This document shows positions 25,657 to 35,342 of a stretch of 64,000 nucleotides of DNA, in pieces; position 1 is the first letter of the stretch, and every line of letters starts with the position of its first letter. The DNA lies in the NCBI RefSeq assembly GCF_002982115.1, contig NZ_CP019980.1:380001-444000 (forward strand), written 5' to 3'. Source of the DNA: Lysinibacillus sphaericus (lineage in GTDB: Bacteria > Bacillota > Bacilli > Bacillales_A > Planococcaceae). The notes beneath the pieces are model-generated. The model ran no database searches and was not told where the DNA came from. It worked only from the letters and a program-made list of their open reading frames with translations. The translations under genes were made by a program, and so were the position numbers.

Positions 25657-25800
25657 GCTATGCCGAAGTTGTCCGCTACGGCGGCGCTTTCCGCTCAGCA
25701 CAGTAAGCCACAACCCTCTGCTTGCGTTCTGAACAGGAGAGTCGCCTCTACGCTAGCGTTATTCCTACCGAACAATATGCTACAAAGCAAGCCGTTGGTT
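25657..25800. repeat. Dispersed long repeat, reverse orientation, decayed copy
   Basis: From GCTATGCCGAAGTTGTCCGC onward the sequence matches, in reverse orientation, the GCGGACAA...GGAAAGC, GGGTTGCGGCTTAC and GGAGTCACC blocks of the element at 52231-52560. It fills much of the gap between the DsbA-like gene and the cytochrome gene. From 25801 to 26000 I see only AT-rich sequence that should hold the next promoter. Confidence 0.6.
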
Positions 25801-26007
25801 TTTTATTTAATCGTGTTAGCAGATAAAAGTGGAAACTACAAGGGGTATTAAGCATTGTTTCTGTTGTTATAGTACAAATTTTTATGTATATTAATTCCAT
25901 TTTTATCGGCTTTATGGTTCTAAAATTGCGAAGTGTGAGAAAAATCACATCCTGCCATATATTATCTTGCTAGAATAAAATTAACATACAAAGGGGGGGT
26001 ATTAGTG

Positions 26008-26958
26008 ATGAAGAAAATGACAACTGGTATAGCAGGAACAATCTTAATAGCTGCTACTCTTTTTGTTGGAGCAGCCATTAGTGACAAAATATTAGGTGAC
26101 GCCAATGGTGAGACGAACGAAGCGGCGGTTAAAACACAAATACCAACGACGGCAAATTCACAAAAAGTCGTTTACGCTCCGCCAAGTATCGAAGAAGTAC
26201 CTGATGGACCGATGAAAGAAGCGATTTTATATGGTTATGAACTGGTAAGTAATACGCATGTTGCGGCAGATGAATACGTAGGAAATCAGCTATCTTGCAC
26301 AAGCTGTCATGCAGGTGCAGGGTATGATGAACAAGCTTCTTCTCTAGTTGGTGTCACAGCTAACTATCCACAATATATTGCTCGTTCTGGAGGCATTGTA
26401 ACGATTGAAGAGCGCATTAATGGTTGTATGGTGCGAAGTATGAACGGTAAAAAATTTGAAATGAATAGTGACGAGCTTGAAGCGATGGTAGCCTATTTTG
26501 CTTATATTTCACAAGGCGTGCCTGTTGGTGCAGAGCGTGAATGGGCTGGCACAAGTAATATGAAAAGCGTCCCTATTCCAGATGTAGCACATGGTGAAGA
26601 ACTGTATGCGCAATCTTGTATTGCTTGTCACGCTGCTGATGGTTCTGGAACGGGTGCAACTACAGGTCCTGCATTATGGGGCGAAAATTCCTTTAATGAT
26701 GGAGCGGGCATGGCACGTATGTCTAAAATGGCTGGCTACATTCAAAACAATATGCCAGTTGGAGCGGGTGGTACGTTATCAGATCAAGATGCTGCTGATT
26801 TAGCTGCTTACATTTTATCGCAAAATCGTCCAGAGTGGGCCAACCACGATAAAGACTGGCCTAAAGGTGGTCGTCCTAACGACTTAATGAACAAAGAAAA
26901 ACGCGAACAAGTGAAAAATGGCACAATTGATTGGGAGCAAGTGCTCTCTACGAACTAA
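26008..26958 (+). CDS. tsdA: Diheme cytochrome c, thiosulfate dehydrogenase (TsdA)-like
   Basis: A 316-residue exported cytochrome with an N-terminal membrane anchor or signal (about 6-25) and two heme-binding sites, CTSCH (98-102) and CIACH (205-209). Between them, INGCMVRSMNGK places Cys141 where TsdA carries the unusual Cys axial ligand of heme 1. TsdA oxidises thiosulfate to tetrathionate, or works in reverse. The gene lies just after the persulfide operon, consistent with sulfur-compound metabolism outside the membrane. I chose the ATG at 26008, 8 nt after a G-rich binding site; a GTG one codon earlier is possible. Confidence 0.8.
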   Translation: MKKMTTGIAGTILIAATLFVGAAISDKILGDANGETNEAAVKTQIPTTANSQKVVYAPPSIEEVPDGPMKEAILYGYELVSNTHVAADEYVGNQLSCTSCHAGAGYDEQASSLVGVTANYPQYIARSGGIVTIEERINGCMVRSMNGKKFEMNSDELEAMVAYFAYISQGVPVGAEREWAGTSNMKSVPIPDVAHGEELYAQSCIACHAADGSGTGATTGPALWGENSFNDGAGMARMSKMAGYIQNNMPVGAGGTLSDQDAADLAAYILSQNRPEWANHDKDWPKGGRPNDLMNKEKREQVKNGTIDWEQVLSTN

Positions 26959-26960
26959 CA

Positions 26961-26983
26961 AGTGCCAGTCACTCAAACAATTT
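26961..26983. repeat. Short palindromic repeat AGTGCCAGTCACTCAAACAATTT
   Basis: Another copy of the short repeat, 2 bp after the tsdA stop codon. Further on, AAATCCAC (26993-27001) and GTGGATTTTTT (27064-27074) could pair as a loose terminator stem. Confidence 0.65.
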
Positions 26984-27238
26984 TGAAATTTAAAAATCCA
27001 CGAAGACTTCTTTGGGAACACACGAGTTGTTGTGTCTTACAATGTACCCATGGAAAGCGGAGTGGATTTTTTCGCTGTAGGAGAGTACATACTAGATAAA
27101 AGGTGCTAATGGAATGACTTGAACTGATGAAGATATGTTTCTGTAAAACCTCTTGTTGTCGTTAGTGGCTAGTAAAGGAAAGTTCGTTCATGAATTTGTT
27201 ATACTAGCAGTATTAGGAAAAACAGCGGGAGGTGGCAC

Positions 27239-29227
27239 TTGTTGGTTTATTTGAAGTTACTAATTCAAATTATTTTTGTTGCAGGAATTATTTATTTTGT
27301 TAGCGGACGGTTAATAGGTTCTAATATAAATTTTGTACGCAGAGTGCTCTCTGTTGTTATTAGTGTTACGCTTACGTCCTTTGTATATTGGTATTCCTAC
27401 TTACGCCATCGAGATTTTTTATCGGAAACGATGATGCAAACCGTAACGGAAGTAAGCACCCTTATTTGGATAGGTAGTATGCTCCTTATCTCCATGCTGC
27501 TCTACCTCGTTTTCGAACTTTTTGATCCGATTGGTATTAAAGGTGGAGAGCGCCGTCATGGGCAAAAATCAATTTTATTGAGATTGCGTAGCTACTGGCG
27601 TCAGCAGAAGCGATTACGTCAGGTGTTAAAAATTGCAGTGACGAATGGGATTGTCCAAACGATTAAATATGCGAGGCAACGAGAAAATGAAAAGGAGCTT
27701 GCCATTGCCTTAAGAACAACGTTAGAGCAATGCGGCGGGATTTTCGTCAAATTCGGGCAAGTACTATCTACGCGTAAAGAATTATTTTCTCCAATTATCA
27801 TTGATGAGCTAGAACATCTACAGCAAAGTGTAAAACCTTTGCCGCATGAGCAGGTGACAAAGATTTTAGAAACTTCCTTACCAAGGTCAGTAGATGATGT
27901 CTTTATTCACTTTCAAATGGAGCCATTAGCAGCAGCCTCTATTGGACAAGTACATAAGGCACGACTGAAAAATTACGAAGAAGTTGTGGTGAAGTTACTG
28001 CGTCCTGAGGTAAAGGGAATTATGCGTGATGACCTTGATATTTTAGAGGAATTTGCAAATTGGTTTTCCAACAAATCTACTTGGGCAGAGTCGTTAGGCT
28101 TTCGAGAATTAGCTGGTGGATTTGCTGATGGGTTAAGGGAAGAAATTCATTTAGATATCGAGGTACGTAATACATTACAGGTAACAAATGCTCTTGCTAA
28201 AAGCGATTATAAAGTGCGCATCCCTAAAATATATACAGAGTTTTGTGATGAAGACATTATTGTTATGGAATACGTTCGTGGTAAAAGTGTGGCGGAAGGG
28301 GCATCTGAATTTCGACGACTAAACATTGATCGTAGCCAATTTGCACGTACAATTTTGTATTCCTTTTTTGAACAAATGTTATTTTCAGGGATATTTCATG
28401 CCGATCCACATCCAGGGAACGTTTATATTGATGAGACCGATGGAGTCCCAATTCTGCTAGACTTCGGAGCGGTTGGACGTCTAGGTGCTACTCAGCAAGA
28501 AGGGTTAAAGCTATTTTTACTAGGTATTCAACAAAATGATTCAGGTATTTTATATGATGGCTTAATGCTACTCGTAGAAAATAAAGAACATGCGGAACGT
28601 GCTAGGGTGGAGCAGGCTATGGATCAAATCTTGCTGAAAATATCCTATGTTGATCGTATCCCTACCGAAGAACTAATTCATTCGTTATTTACAGTGGTAC
28701 GGGATTTTGGTCTTGCGTTTTATCCTTCTGTTGGTTTGGCGCTTCGATCTTTAGTAACACTAGATGGAACATTGCGTGTAATTGATTCACAATTTGATAT
28801 TTTTACAGAAGCGAAGGATTTTTCGGCATCTTATATGCGAGCTGCATTTTTAAGACCGTTTAAAGAACCTTTAGAAACAAAAGAGCGTATACAGGAAGAA
28901 CTGTCGATGTTAATACCTACTTTACGGAAAATGCCAAGGCGTATCGATCAGCTAATTCAACGAGTAGAAAGTGGAAAAATTATATTGCATCATGATATTT
29001 TTTCAGATGACCACAATGCACGTTTCATTACTCAGCTATTTTCCCGTTTTGTCTTATTACTTGTCGGCATTACATTTGGAATCATTTCTGTTGCGTTGTT
29101 AGCCATTTCTCAATTTATACATGAACCATATGCAGTGTATTTGAATACGGCCGCATATCTAGGGTTATTTCTGTGTGCAATATTATTAGTACGGCTGTCC
29201 ATTCAAGCTTTACGCTCAATGAAATAG
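27239..29227 (+). CDS. ABC1/UbiB-family protein-kinase-like membrane protein
   Basis: A 662-residue atypical kinase. Three N-terminal hydrophobic segments (about 3-23, 35-53, 73-92) precede the ABC1 core, with the family-defining KxGQ (FVKFGQ), the Ala-rich loop AAASIGQVHKA, the ATP-site Lys in VVVKLLRP, and the catalytic FHADPHPGNV and LLDFGAVGRL. Two C-terminal membrane helices end the protein. In proteobacteria UbiB supports ubiquinone synthesis; this Gram-positive group uses menaquinone, so the role is open. It starts with TTG after GGGAGG and is transcribed alone. Confidence 0.87.
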   Translation: MLVYLKLLIQIIFVAGIIYFVSGRLIGSNINFVRRVLSVVISVTLTSFVYWYSYLRHRDFLSETMMQTVTEVSTLIWIGSMLLISMLLYLVFELFDPIGIKGGERRHGQKSILLRLRSYWRQQKRLRQVLKIAVTNGIVQTIKYARQRENEKELAIALRTTLEQCGGIFVKFGQVLSTRKELFSPIIIDELEHLQQSVKPLPHEQVTKILETSLPRSVDDVFIHFQMEPLAAASIGQVHKARLKNYEEVVVKLLRPEVKGIMRDDLDILEEFANWFSNKSTWAESLGFRELAGGFADGLREEIHLDIEVRNTLQVTNALAKSDYKVRIPKIYTEFCDEDIIVMEYVRGKSVAEGASEFRRLNIDRSQFARTILYSFFEQMLFSGIFHADPHPGNVYIDETDGVPILLDFGAVGRLGATQQEGLKLFLLGIQQNDSGILYDGLMLLVENKEHAERARVEQAMDQILLKISYVDRIPTEELIHSLFTVVRDFGLAFYPSVGLALRSLVTLDGTLRVIDSQFDIFTEAKDFSASYMRAAFLRPFKEPLETKERIQEELSMLIPTLRKMPRRIDQLIQRVESGKIILHHDIFSDDHNARFITQLFSRFVLLLVGITFGIISVALLAISQFIHEPYAVYLNTAAYLGLFLCAILLVRLSIQALRSMK

Positions 29228-29229
29228 TA

Positions 29230-29257
29230 GGTAGGGGATGATTCTCCTACCTTTTTT
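29230..29257 (+). terminator. Rho-independent terminator after the ABC1 gene
   Basis: Stem GGTAGGGGA / TCTCCTACC with a short loop, then six T, 3 bp after the stop codon. Confidence 0.85.
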
Positions 29258-29550
29258 ATATTACAAAAAGATTACAAAACACCAAGGTGAAATGGACTAC
29301 TTGGAGATGAAAACGTCATTTTCTAGCTGTATATAAAGGTTTTGTAGAAAAATGTCGCGTTTTATACAATGTTACAATTATATTTCGAGTTTTACTTTAC
29401 GATTAAAACGGTGAGAAATAGTATAAAAGTTACGGCATTAATGCTAAACTTTAAAAGGCTAATAAAAACATAAGAACTTAATTGAATCGTTCAAGTATTT
29501 ACATAAGGAAATAAAGAGCGAAATTGATAGATGAAGGGAAATGAAGATTC
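29258..29550. other. Long upstream region of the NlpC/P60 gene
   Basis: About 290 bp of AT-rich sequence without a gene. It probably contains the promoter and a long 5' leader. No clear consensus promoter, riboswitch or repeat is recognised. A TGTTAC half-site near 29370 is too weak to call a WalR box. Confidence 0.35.
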
Positions 29551-30678
29551 ATGGGTAAGCGCAATAAATGGCGTAAGTCGATGGTGCTAACATTAGCACT
29601 TGCAGGCGGCTTATTATTTAATACAGTACAACCGATTGAAGCACACGCTGAAGAAACGTCTCAGCAAATGATCGAGAAAAAAGCAAAAATCGATGCGGAA
29701 GTAAAAAAATTAGAGACAGAATTACAACAGCTACAACAAGAAATCGATGAAAAAGTGAAAGTATTTAACCAAGTACAAGCTGATATCAAAGAAGTAGATG
29801 CAGGTATTGCTGAAACTGAAAAACGCATTGAGCAACGTTCAGCTATTTTAAGTGAACGTATGGCGGCTTATCAAGCACAAGATAACACTGTAGGTGTCTA
29901 TTTAAGCGTTGTGCTAGAAGCAAAGAGTTTTGCAGATTTAATGGACCGTGTCGTAGCGGTTAAAACATTAATGGATGCTGACCAAGAGCTAGTAAATCAA
30001 CAAGAAGCAGACAAAGTGAAATTAGAACAACAAAAAGCAACATTAGATGAAAAACAAAAAGAGCTTCAAAAACAATTCCAAGAGCTTCAACAAAAGGAAA
30101 GCGAAATGGAAGTGAAAAAAGCTGAAAACCAAGCAAAATCACTTGCATTAAAAGCTCAAATTGCAACGAAACAAGAAGAAGAGCGTTTAGAAGCTGAACG
30201 TAAGGCTGCTGAAGAAGAAGCGGCTCGTTTACGTGCACTTCAATCAGCTACACCTGTTGTTCAAGTGAACAATAATGGTGGCAAACCACAGTCAATCGTC
30301 GTGGGGTCTGGTGCTGGTACAGCATCTTCAGGTGGTGCTATTTCAACTGCCAAGCAATTCCTAGGTCGTGCGTATGTTTGGGGTGGTAGTAACCCTACAA
30401 CAGGCTTTGACTGTTCTGGTCTTGTACAATGGTCTTACAAGCAAGCTGGGGTATCATTACCTCGTACAGCATCACAACAATACTTAGCAACACAACGTAT
30501 TTCAGCAAGTGAAGCTCGCGTTGGTGATTTAGTATTCTTTAGCTATGGTTCAGGCGTAGCACATGTTGGGATTTACCTTGGTAATAACACAATGATTGAT
30601 GCGCAAAATAAAGGCGTAGTGATCGAATCACTTGATTGGTGGAACCAATATTTAGTAGGCTTCGGTCGTATTCAATAA
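29551..30678 (+). CDS. Secreted NlpC/P60 peptidoglycan endopeptidase with coiled-coil N-terminus (CwlO-like)
   Basis: A 375-residue exported protein. A signal peptide (1-33, with cleavage likely after AHA) is followed by two long coiled-coil segments (about 36-110 and 140-230) and a short linker. The NlpC/P60 domain (262-375) has catalytic Cys288 (FDCSG) and His338 (AHVGIY); the third position is Asp350 (MIDAQN) where other families have His or Asn. The layout is that of CwlO and SagA, D,L-endopeptidases that cut stem peptides for wall growth under FtsEX control. A terminator follows. Confidence 0.88.
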   Translation: MGKRNKWRKSMVLTLALAGGLLFNTVQPIEAHAEETSQQMIEKKAKIDAEVKKLETELQQLQQEIDEKVKVFNQVQADIKEVDAGIAETEKRIEQRSAILSERMAAYQAQDNTVGVYLSVVLEAKSFADLMDRVVAVKTLMDADQELVNQQEADKVKLEQQKATLDEKQKELQKQFQELQQKESEMEVKKAENQAKSLALKAQIATKQEEERLEAERKAAEEEAARLRALQSATPVVQVNNNGGKPQSIVVGSGAGTASSGGAISTAKQFLGRAYVWGGSNPTTGFDCSGLVQWSYKQAGVSLPRTASQQYLATQRISASEARVGDLVFFSYGSGVAHVGIYLGNNTMIDAQNKGVVIESLDWWNQYLVGFGRIQ

Positions 30679-30730
30679 GCTTATAAAAGTTAGACGAATG
30701 AAATAGCAAAAAAGTTAAATAAAAATATAC

Positions 30731-30776
30731 AATAGCATCTATTATCGGATTATCACGATAATAGGTGCTATTTTTG
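30731..30776 (+). terminator. Rho-independent terminator after the NlpC/P60 gene
   Basis: A 17-bp stem (AATAGCATCTATTATCG / CGATAATAGGTGCTATT) with one G-T pair, then TTTTTG. Confidence 0.9.
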
Positions 30777-30964
30777 TTTGGCTATTTAATTAAATGTAAG
30801 TCCTTTTTACGGTTTTAAATAGAGATTGATAATGTAAAAAGTAATAATCATTTCCTATGAAATTAATACTAAAGTATCTTATTTGAGAGAAGTTTGAGAG
30901 TTTCAGTTGTTATGCTGATTACGGCATTCATTTTAGAAAAATAAAGAGGGAGAGGAGAAATAGA

Positions 30965-33900
30965 ATGCAGAATAAGAAATTGATACATGTTGTTATTATT
31001 TTGTTCATGCTACTTAGCTTGCTTCCGATTGCACCTCGAGAAGCAAAAGCAGCATCGTTAAACCAAATATTTTTAGGAGAACCACAAGCGGTATTTTCGG
31101 GTAGAACGATTAGCTCTGGAAAAAAAGTAGTAGCTATTGGAAAAGATAGTGATGGTACACTCCACATGGCAGGAATGGTGGGTTTAACACCCTTTACGTT
31201 AAGCGATTTAAAAGGAGTACCTGCCTATCAATTACATAATGGGAGTCGGGAGCTGAATGAATTTTATAGTACAGCAATGACTGACTTAGATGGTGATGGT
31301 AAACAGGATATTGTTTCAGCTGGACCAAATGGCGTTCAAGAAAGCCCTAATAATATTATTTTATGGAACCATGATAATCAAACATTAACAAAACAATCTA
31401 CGTTTAATCTATTTTCAATAGCCTTTTATGGTAAGAGTGTGCAAACGGGAGATGTCAATAATGATGGAAAAAATGATATCATTTGGTTTACAACAGATAA
31501 CGTATATGTAGGTATTAATAATAGTACACCAAATAATCCTTCATTCTCGTTGAAAGTAAATGCGGGCGTAGATAATCAATCAGGAAATAATGGTTGTTCT
31601 ATGGGCGATTTTAATGGTGATCACAATTTAGACTATATTTGTTCGACAAATAATAAAAATCATAATGATTTATTTAAAATTGGACTAGGTAATGGCGATG
31701 GTACATTTCAGCTTGAAGCAGTACCTCAAAGATCGGATAGTATAGTCGCACTATATCTTGCTTCAGATGATTTAAATCAAGACGGAAAAGATGATTTTGT
31801 ATTAGTGAGAGGTAGTTACCCATCGAAATCAATTGAAATATCTGTAGGACTTCGTAATAGTACGAATACAGGTTTTGATATAACGCTATTAAGTCGAAGT
31901 GCATTTATAAATGGTTCAATTGCAATTGGTGATTTAAATAATGACGGTTATAAGGATATTGCTCTTACAGCTTTAAATAATGCAAATCAAAAGAACTTAG
32001 ACGTTCATCTTAATAATGGGGTAGGTCAATTTAACAGCGCTCCTGATATTACTACAAATGGGGGGGATATCGAGCAACTATTTATAGAAGATATGAATAA
32101 TGATGGTGTTAATGATATTTTGACAGTTGGAACTAGTCAAGTTAGTTATTATCCAGTAAATCTATATAAAGAAGTTACTAATTTAGCGCTCGATCAAACG
32201 AATATAGCGCTTAAAGCAAATGCAACAAAACAGTTAACAGCTTTATTTACTCCTGCGGATGCAACATCTCAAGATGTAACGTGGGAATCTAGCGACTCCA
32301 CGATTGCAGCAGTTGACCAAAATGGTTTGGTGACAGGGTTAGCAGAAGGTAGCGCTACCATTACGGTCACTTCAACAAAAGATGGCACAAAATTTGCAAC
32401 ATGTAATGTTTTAGTTGGCAATCCACCAACACTATCTAATTTAACTGTGAGTGAAGGAACACTAAGCCCTGCTTTTGCAGAAGACACAAATGACTATATC
32501 GTCCATGTAGATAATGCGGTAACTTCATTAAAGGTAACACCGACAGTGATGGATACTGCAGCTACAATAAAAGTACTAGATACAGATGTTACGAGTGAAA
32601 GTCCATCTGATGAGCTTTCACTTCAAGTTGGGAAAAATAGTATACCTGTCGTTGTGAAATCTATCGAGGGTATCGAAAATACGTATACTCTAACTGTAAT
32701 CAGAAACGCAAGTAGCCCATTGGTTACAAGTGCTTCGACTACGGAACATAGCCAAACACAAAGCGGATTAGTTATTACATCAGAAGATGGAAATGCCGTT
32801 ACACATCTAAAAATTAGTAATATTCAAGGTGGGGCATTATTCAAAAACGATGGTACAACAGTCATCCAAGATGGAGATTTTATTACCATTGCAGAAGGGA
32901 ATAGTGGCTTAAAGTTCACGCCGACACAATATTTAAATTCAGTGGCAAATGATGTCTTTAGTTTTGATGTTGCTGCAGCACTTGATACAACAGATAGTGG
33001 CCTAAGTAATACGGCTCAAGCTACTATTACTGTGAGTGAAGTGAATGATGAACCAATCGCGACAGATGATACACTATCAGTGAAAGAAAATGCTAAAGCT
33101 AAAATCATCACGTTTGCTGAGCTGCTTGCTAATGATAAAGCAGGTCCAGAAAACGAAAACAATCAAAAGCTTAGCATGAAATCTGTTGATAATGCAGTAG
33201 GCGGAACGGTAACGATTGAAAATGATGAAATTAAGTTTGCCTTTGAAAAGGATTTTAAAGGTCAAGGGAGCTTTAACTATACAATTGTAGATGATGGTAC
33301 AACTTCCGGATTAATTGATCCGAAAGAAGCAACAGGAAATGTCGTTTTTTCTGTACAAGAAAACCAAATACCTACTGTCAATGAACCGATTGCAAATCAA
33401 CAAGGTATTGCAGGTGGCGATGTTATCTCCTTGGACTTGTCAAATACGTTTAAGGATTTAGATAATGATTCTTTGACATTATCCGCAACCTCAAATAAAG
33501 AAGCAATTGCAACAGTCTCAATCAAAGATAATAATTTGAAAATTAATCCATTATCAGCAGGCCAAGCTACTATTACTGTTACTGCTGAAGACGACTTTGG
33601 AGGCAAAGTTACAACTGATTTTGAAATAACGGTTGTACAACAATATACTGTTACCTTTGAAGTGAATGGCGGTAGTAAAGTGCAAGCGCAAAAAGTAAAA
33701 GTAGGAGCTGTCGCTACAAAACCAAGCGAAAATCCAACAAAAGCTGGATACACTTTTGGCGGTTGGTATATGGATCGTGAACTGACGAAGGTGTTTGATT
33801 TTACAAAAGGTATAGTAGGCAATACAACGGTCTATGCGAAGTGGGAAGTGATATCTAGTGGTGATGGTGGTTCTTCTAGTACTCCGTCAACGTCGGAACC

Positions 33901-35182
33901 TACTCCAAAGCCGACTCCTACAGAAGATGTAAAAGTACTTGTTAATGGTAAAGAAGAGGCCATTGGTAAAGCGACAAGCACACAGGTAGGAAATCAAAAA
34001 GTGATGACGGTAACGGTAGATTCTAAAAAGTTACAGGAAAAACTAGCGGCAGAAGGTAAAAAAGCAGTTGTGACTATTCCTGTAAACAAGGATGCTGATA
34101 TCATTATTGGAGAATTAAATGCTCAAATGGTAAAAAATATGCAGAATGAGCAAGCATTAGTAGTTATTCAAACACCAACAGCTTCTTACACATTGCCAGC
34201 TTCACAAATCAATATAGATGCAATTTCTACAGAAATAGGAAAAGATATTTCACTTGAAGACATTAAAGTACAAATCGAAATTGCGAAGCCTACAAACGAT
34301 ATGGTGAAGTTTGTAGAAAATGTGGCACAACAAGGTAATTTCTCTTTAATGGTTGCACCTATTGAGTTTACTGTAAAAGCGGTAAGTACTATAAAAACGG
34401 TTGATATTACAAGCTTCAACGCTTATGTTCAACGAACAATAACGATACCAAAAGACGTGGAAGCAAGCAAAATTACAACGGCTATCGTCGTTAAACAAGA
34501 CGGCACAGCACAACATGTACCGACAAAAGTGATACAAAAAGAAGGAAAGTACTATGCGGTTATTAATAGTTTAACAAATAGTACGTATGCTCTTGTTTGG
34601 AATCCTATTGAATTTACCGATGTGGCTAATCATTGGTCAAAAGAGGCTGTGAATAATCTTGGCTCTCGAATGATTATTAATGGAGTACGTGAGGGCATAT
34701 TTGCACCTAATCAAGATATAACACGTGCACAATTTGCTGCTATTATAGTCCGTGCGCTCGGTTTAAAAACAGATGACCTTACTAGTCATTATGCAGATGT
34801 AACAACAGATGCATGGTATGCAAGCTATATCAATGCTGCAAGTGAATACAAGCTTATTCAAGGTTACAGCAATGGTCACTTTGGACCGAATGATAAAATT
34901 ACACGTCAGCAAGCAATGACAATTTTAGCGCGTGCTTTGTTGTTAACCGATATAGATACAACGATTTCAGAGCAAGAAGCGGCAACTATTTTAGCTGCGT
35001 TTATAGATGAAGGACAAATTGCCGAATATGCTAAATCTCCTATTGCAGTTGCAGTAAAAACAGGTTTAGTAACAGGTAAGGCAAATAAAACAATCGCGCC
35101 AACTGCTAATATTTCGCGTGCAGAAGTAGCGGTAATAATCGAACGCTTCTTAAAGAAAGCAGAGCTTATTAATTCAAAGTAA
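30965..35182 (+). CDS. Large SLH-anchored surface protein with FG-GAP and Ig-like domains
   Basis: A 1405-residue exported protein with a signal peptide (1-29, ending AKA). FG-GAP/VCBS-type repeats at about 90-385 carry six calcium-binding loops of the kind DLDGDGKQD, DVNNDGKND and DLNNDGYKD. A BIG2 Ig-like domain (about 405-485), a cadherin-like beta sandwich (490-582) and further cadherin-like domains (590-895) follow. An InlB B-repeat (895-965, GYTFGGWYMD), a Ser/Thr/Pro linker and a roughly 230-residue domain precede three SLH domains (1216-1405), which bind pyruvylated wall polymer. It is likely an adhesin or S-layer-associated protein. AGGAG precedes the start. Confidence 0.88.
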   Translation: MQNKKLIHVVIILFMLLSLLPIAPREAKAASLNQIFLGEPQAVFSGRTISSGKKVVAIGKDSDGTLHMAGMVGLTPFTLSDLKGVPAYQLHNGSRELNEFYSTAMTDLDGDGKQDIVSAGPNGVQESPNNIILWNHDNQTLTKQSTFNLFSIAFYGKSVQTGDVNNDGKNDIIWFTTDNVYVGINNSTPNNPSFSLKVNAGVDNQSGNNGCSMGDFNGDHNLDYICSTNNKNHNDLFKIGLGNGDGTFQLEAVPQRSDSIVALYLASDDLNQDGKDDFVLVRGSYPSKSIEISVGLRNSTNTGFDITLLSRSAFINGSIAIGDLNNDGYKDIALTALNNANQKNLDVHLNNGVGQFNSAPDITTNGGDIEQLFIEDMNNDGVNDILTVGTSQVSYYPVNLYKEVTNLALDQTNIALKANATKQLTALFTPADATSQDVTWESSDSTIAAVDQNGLVTGLAEGSATITVTSTKDGTKFATCNVLVGNPPTLSNLTVSEGTLSPAFAEDTNDYIVHVDNAVTSLKVTPTVMDTAATIKVLDTDVTSESPSDELSLQVGKNSIPVVVKSIEGIENTYTLTVIRNASSPLVTSASTTEHSQTQSGLVITSEDGNAVTHLKISNIQGGALFKNDGTTVIQDGDFITIAEGNSGLKFTPTQYLNSVANDVFSFDVAAALDTTDSGLSNTAQATITVSEVNDEPIATDDTLSVKENAKAKIITFAELLANDKAGPENENNQKLSMKSVDNAVGGTVTIENDEIKFAFEKDFKGQGSFNYTIVDDGTTSGLIDPKEATGNVVFSVQENQIPTVNEPIANQQGIAGGDVISLDLSNTFKDLDNDSLTLSATSNKEAIATVSIKDNNLKINPLSAGQATITVTAEDDFGGKVTTDFEITVVQQYTVTFEVNGGSKVQAQKVKVGAVATKPSENPTKAGYTFGGWYMDRELTKVFDFTKGIVGNTTVYAKWEVISSGDGGSSSTPSTSEPTPKPTPTEDVKVLVNGKEEAIGKATSTQVGNQKVMTVTVDSKKLQEKLAAEGKKAVVTIPVNKDADIIIGELNAQMVKNMQNEQALVVIQTPTASYTLPASQINIDAISTEIGKDISLEDIKVQIEIAKPTNDMVKFVENVAQQGNFSLMVAPIEFTVKAVSTIKTVDITSFNAYVQRTITIPKDVEASKITTAIVVKQDGTAQHVPTKVIQKEGKYYAVINSLTNSTYALVWNPIEFTDVANHWSKEAVNNLGSRMIINGVREGIFAPNQDITRAQFAAIIVRALGLKTDDLTSHYADVTTDAWYASYINAASEYKLIQGYSNGHFGPNDKITRQQAMTILARALLLTDIDTTISEQEAATILAAFIDEGQIAEYAKSPIAVAVKTGLVTGKANKTIAPTANISRAEVAVIIERFLKKAELINSK

Positions 35183-35195
35183 TAGACAATAATAT

Positions 35196-35242
35196 AGGGC
35201 ACTTCTATTTATCATGAATAGAATGTGCCCTGTGTTTATTTT
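35196..35242. terminator. Terminator after the SLH protein gene
   Basis: AGGGCACTTCTATTT pairs with GAATAGAATGTGCCCT around an ATCAT loop, followed by a T-rich stretch. It sits between convergent genes. Confidence 0.8.
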
Positions 35243-35342
35243 TATTTGTCGTTGGATAGAGCCGTAAATCATAGCTTAGCGAGCTACTTACGTCTTGACG
35301 TCCACCATTTTTCAAGCAACTGTCCAATTTATTTCACATCTG

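Noticed and set aside
29360-29400. WalR box before the NlpC/P60 gene
   Set aside because: A single TGTTAC half-site is seen; the expected direct repeat at the right spacing is missing.
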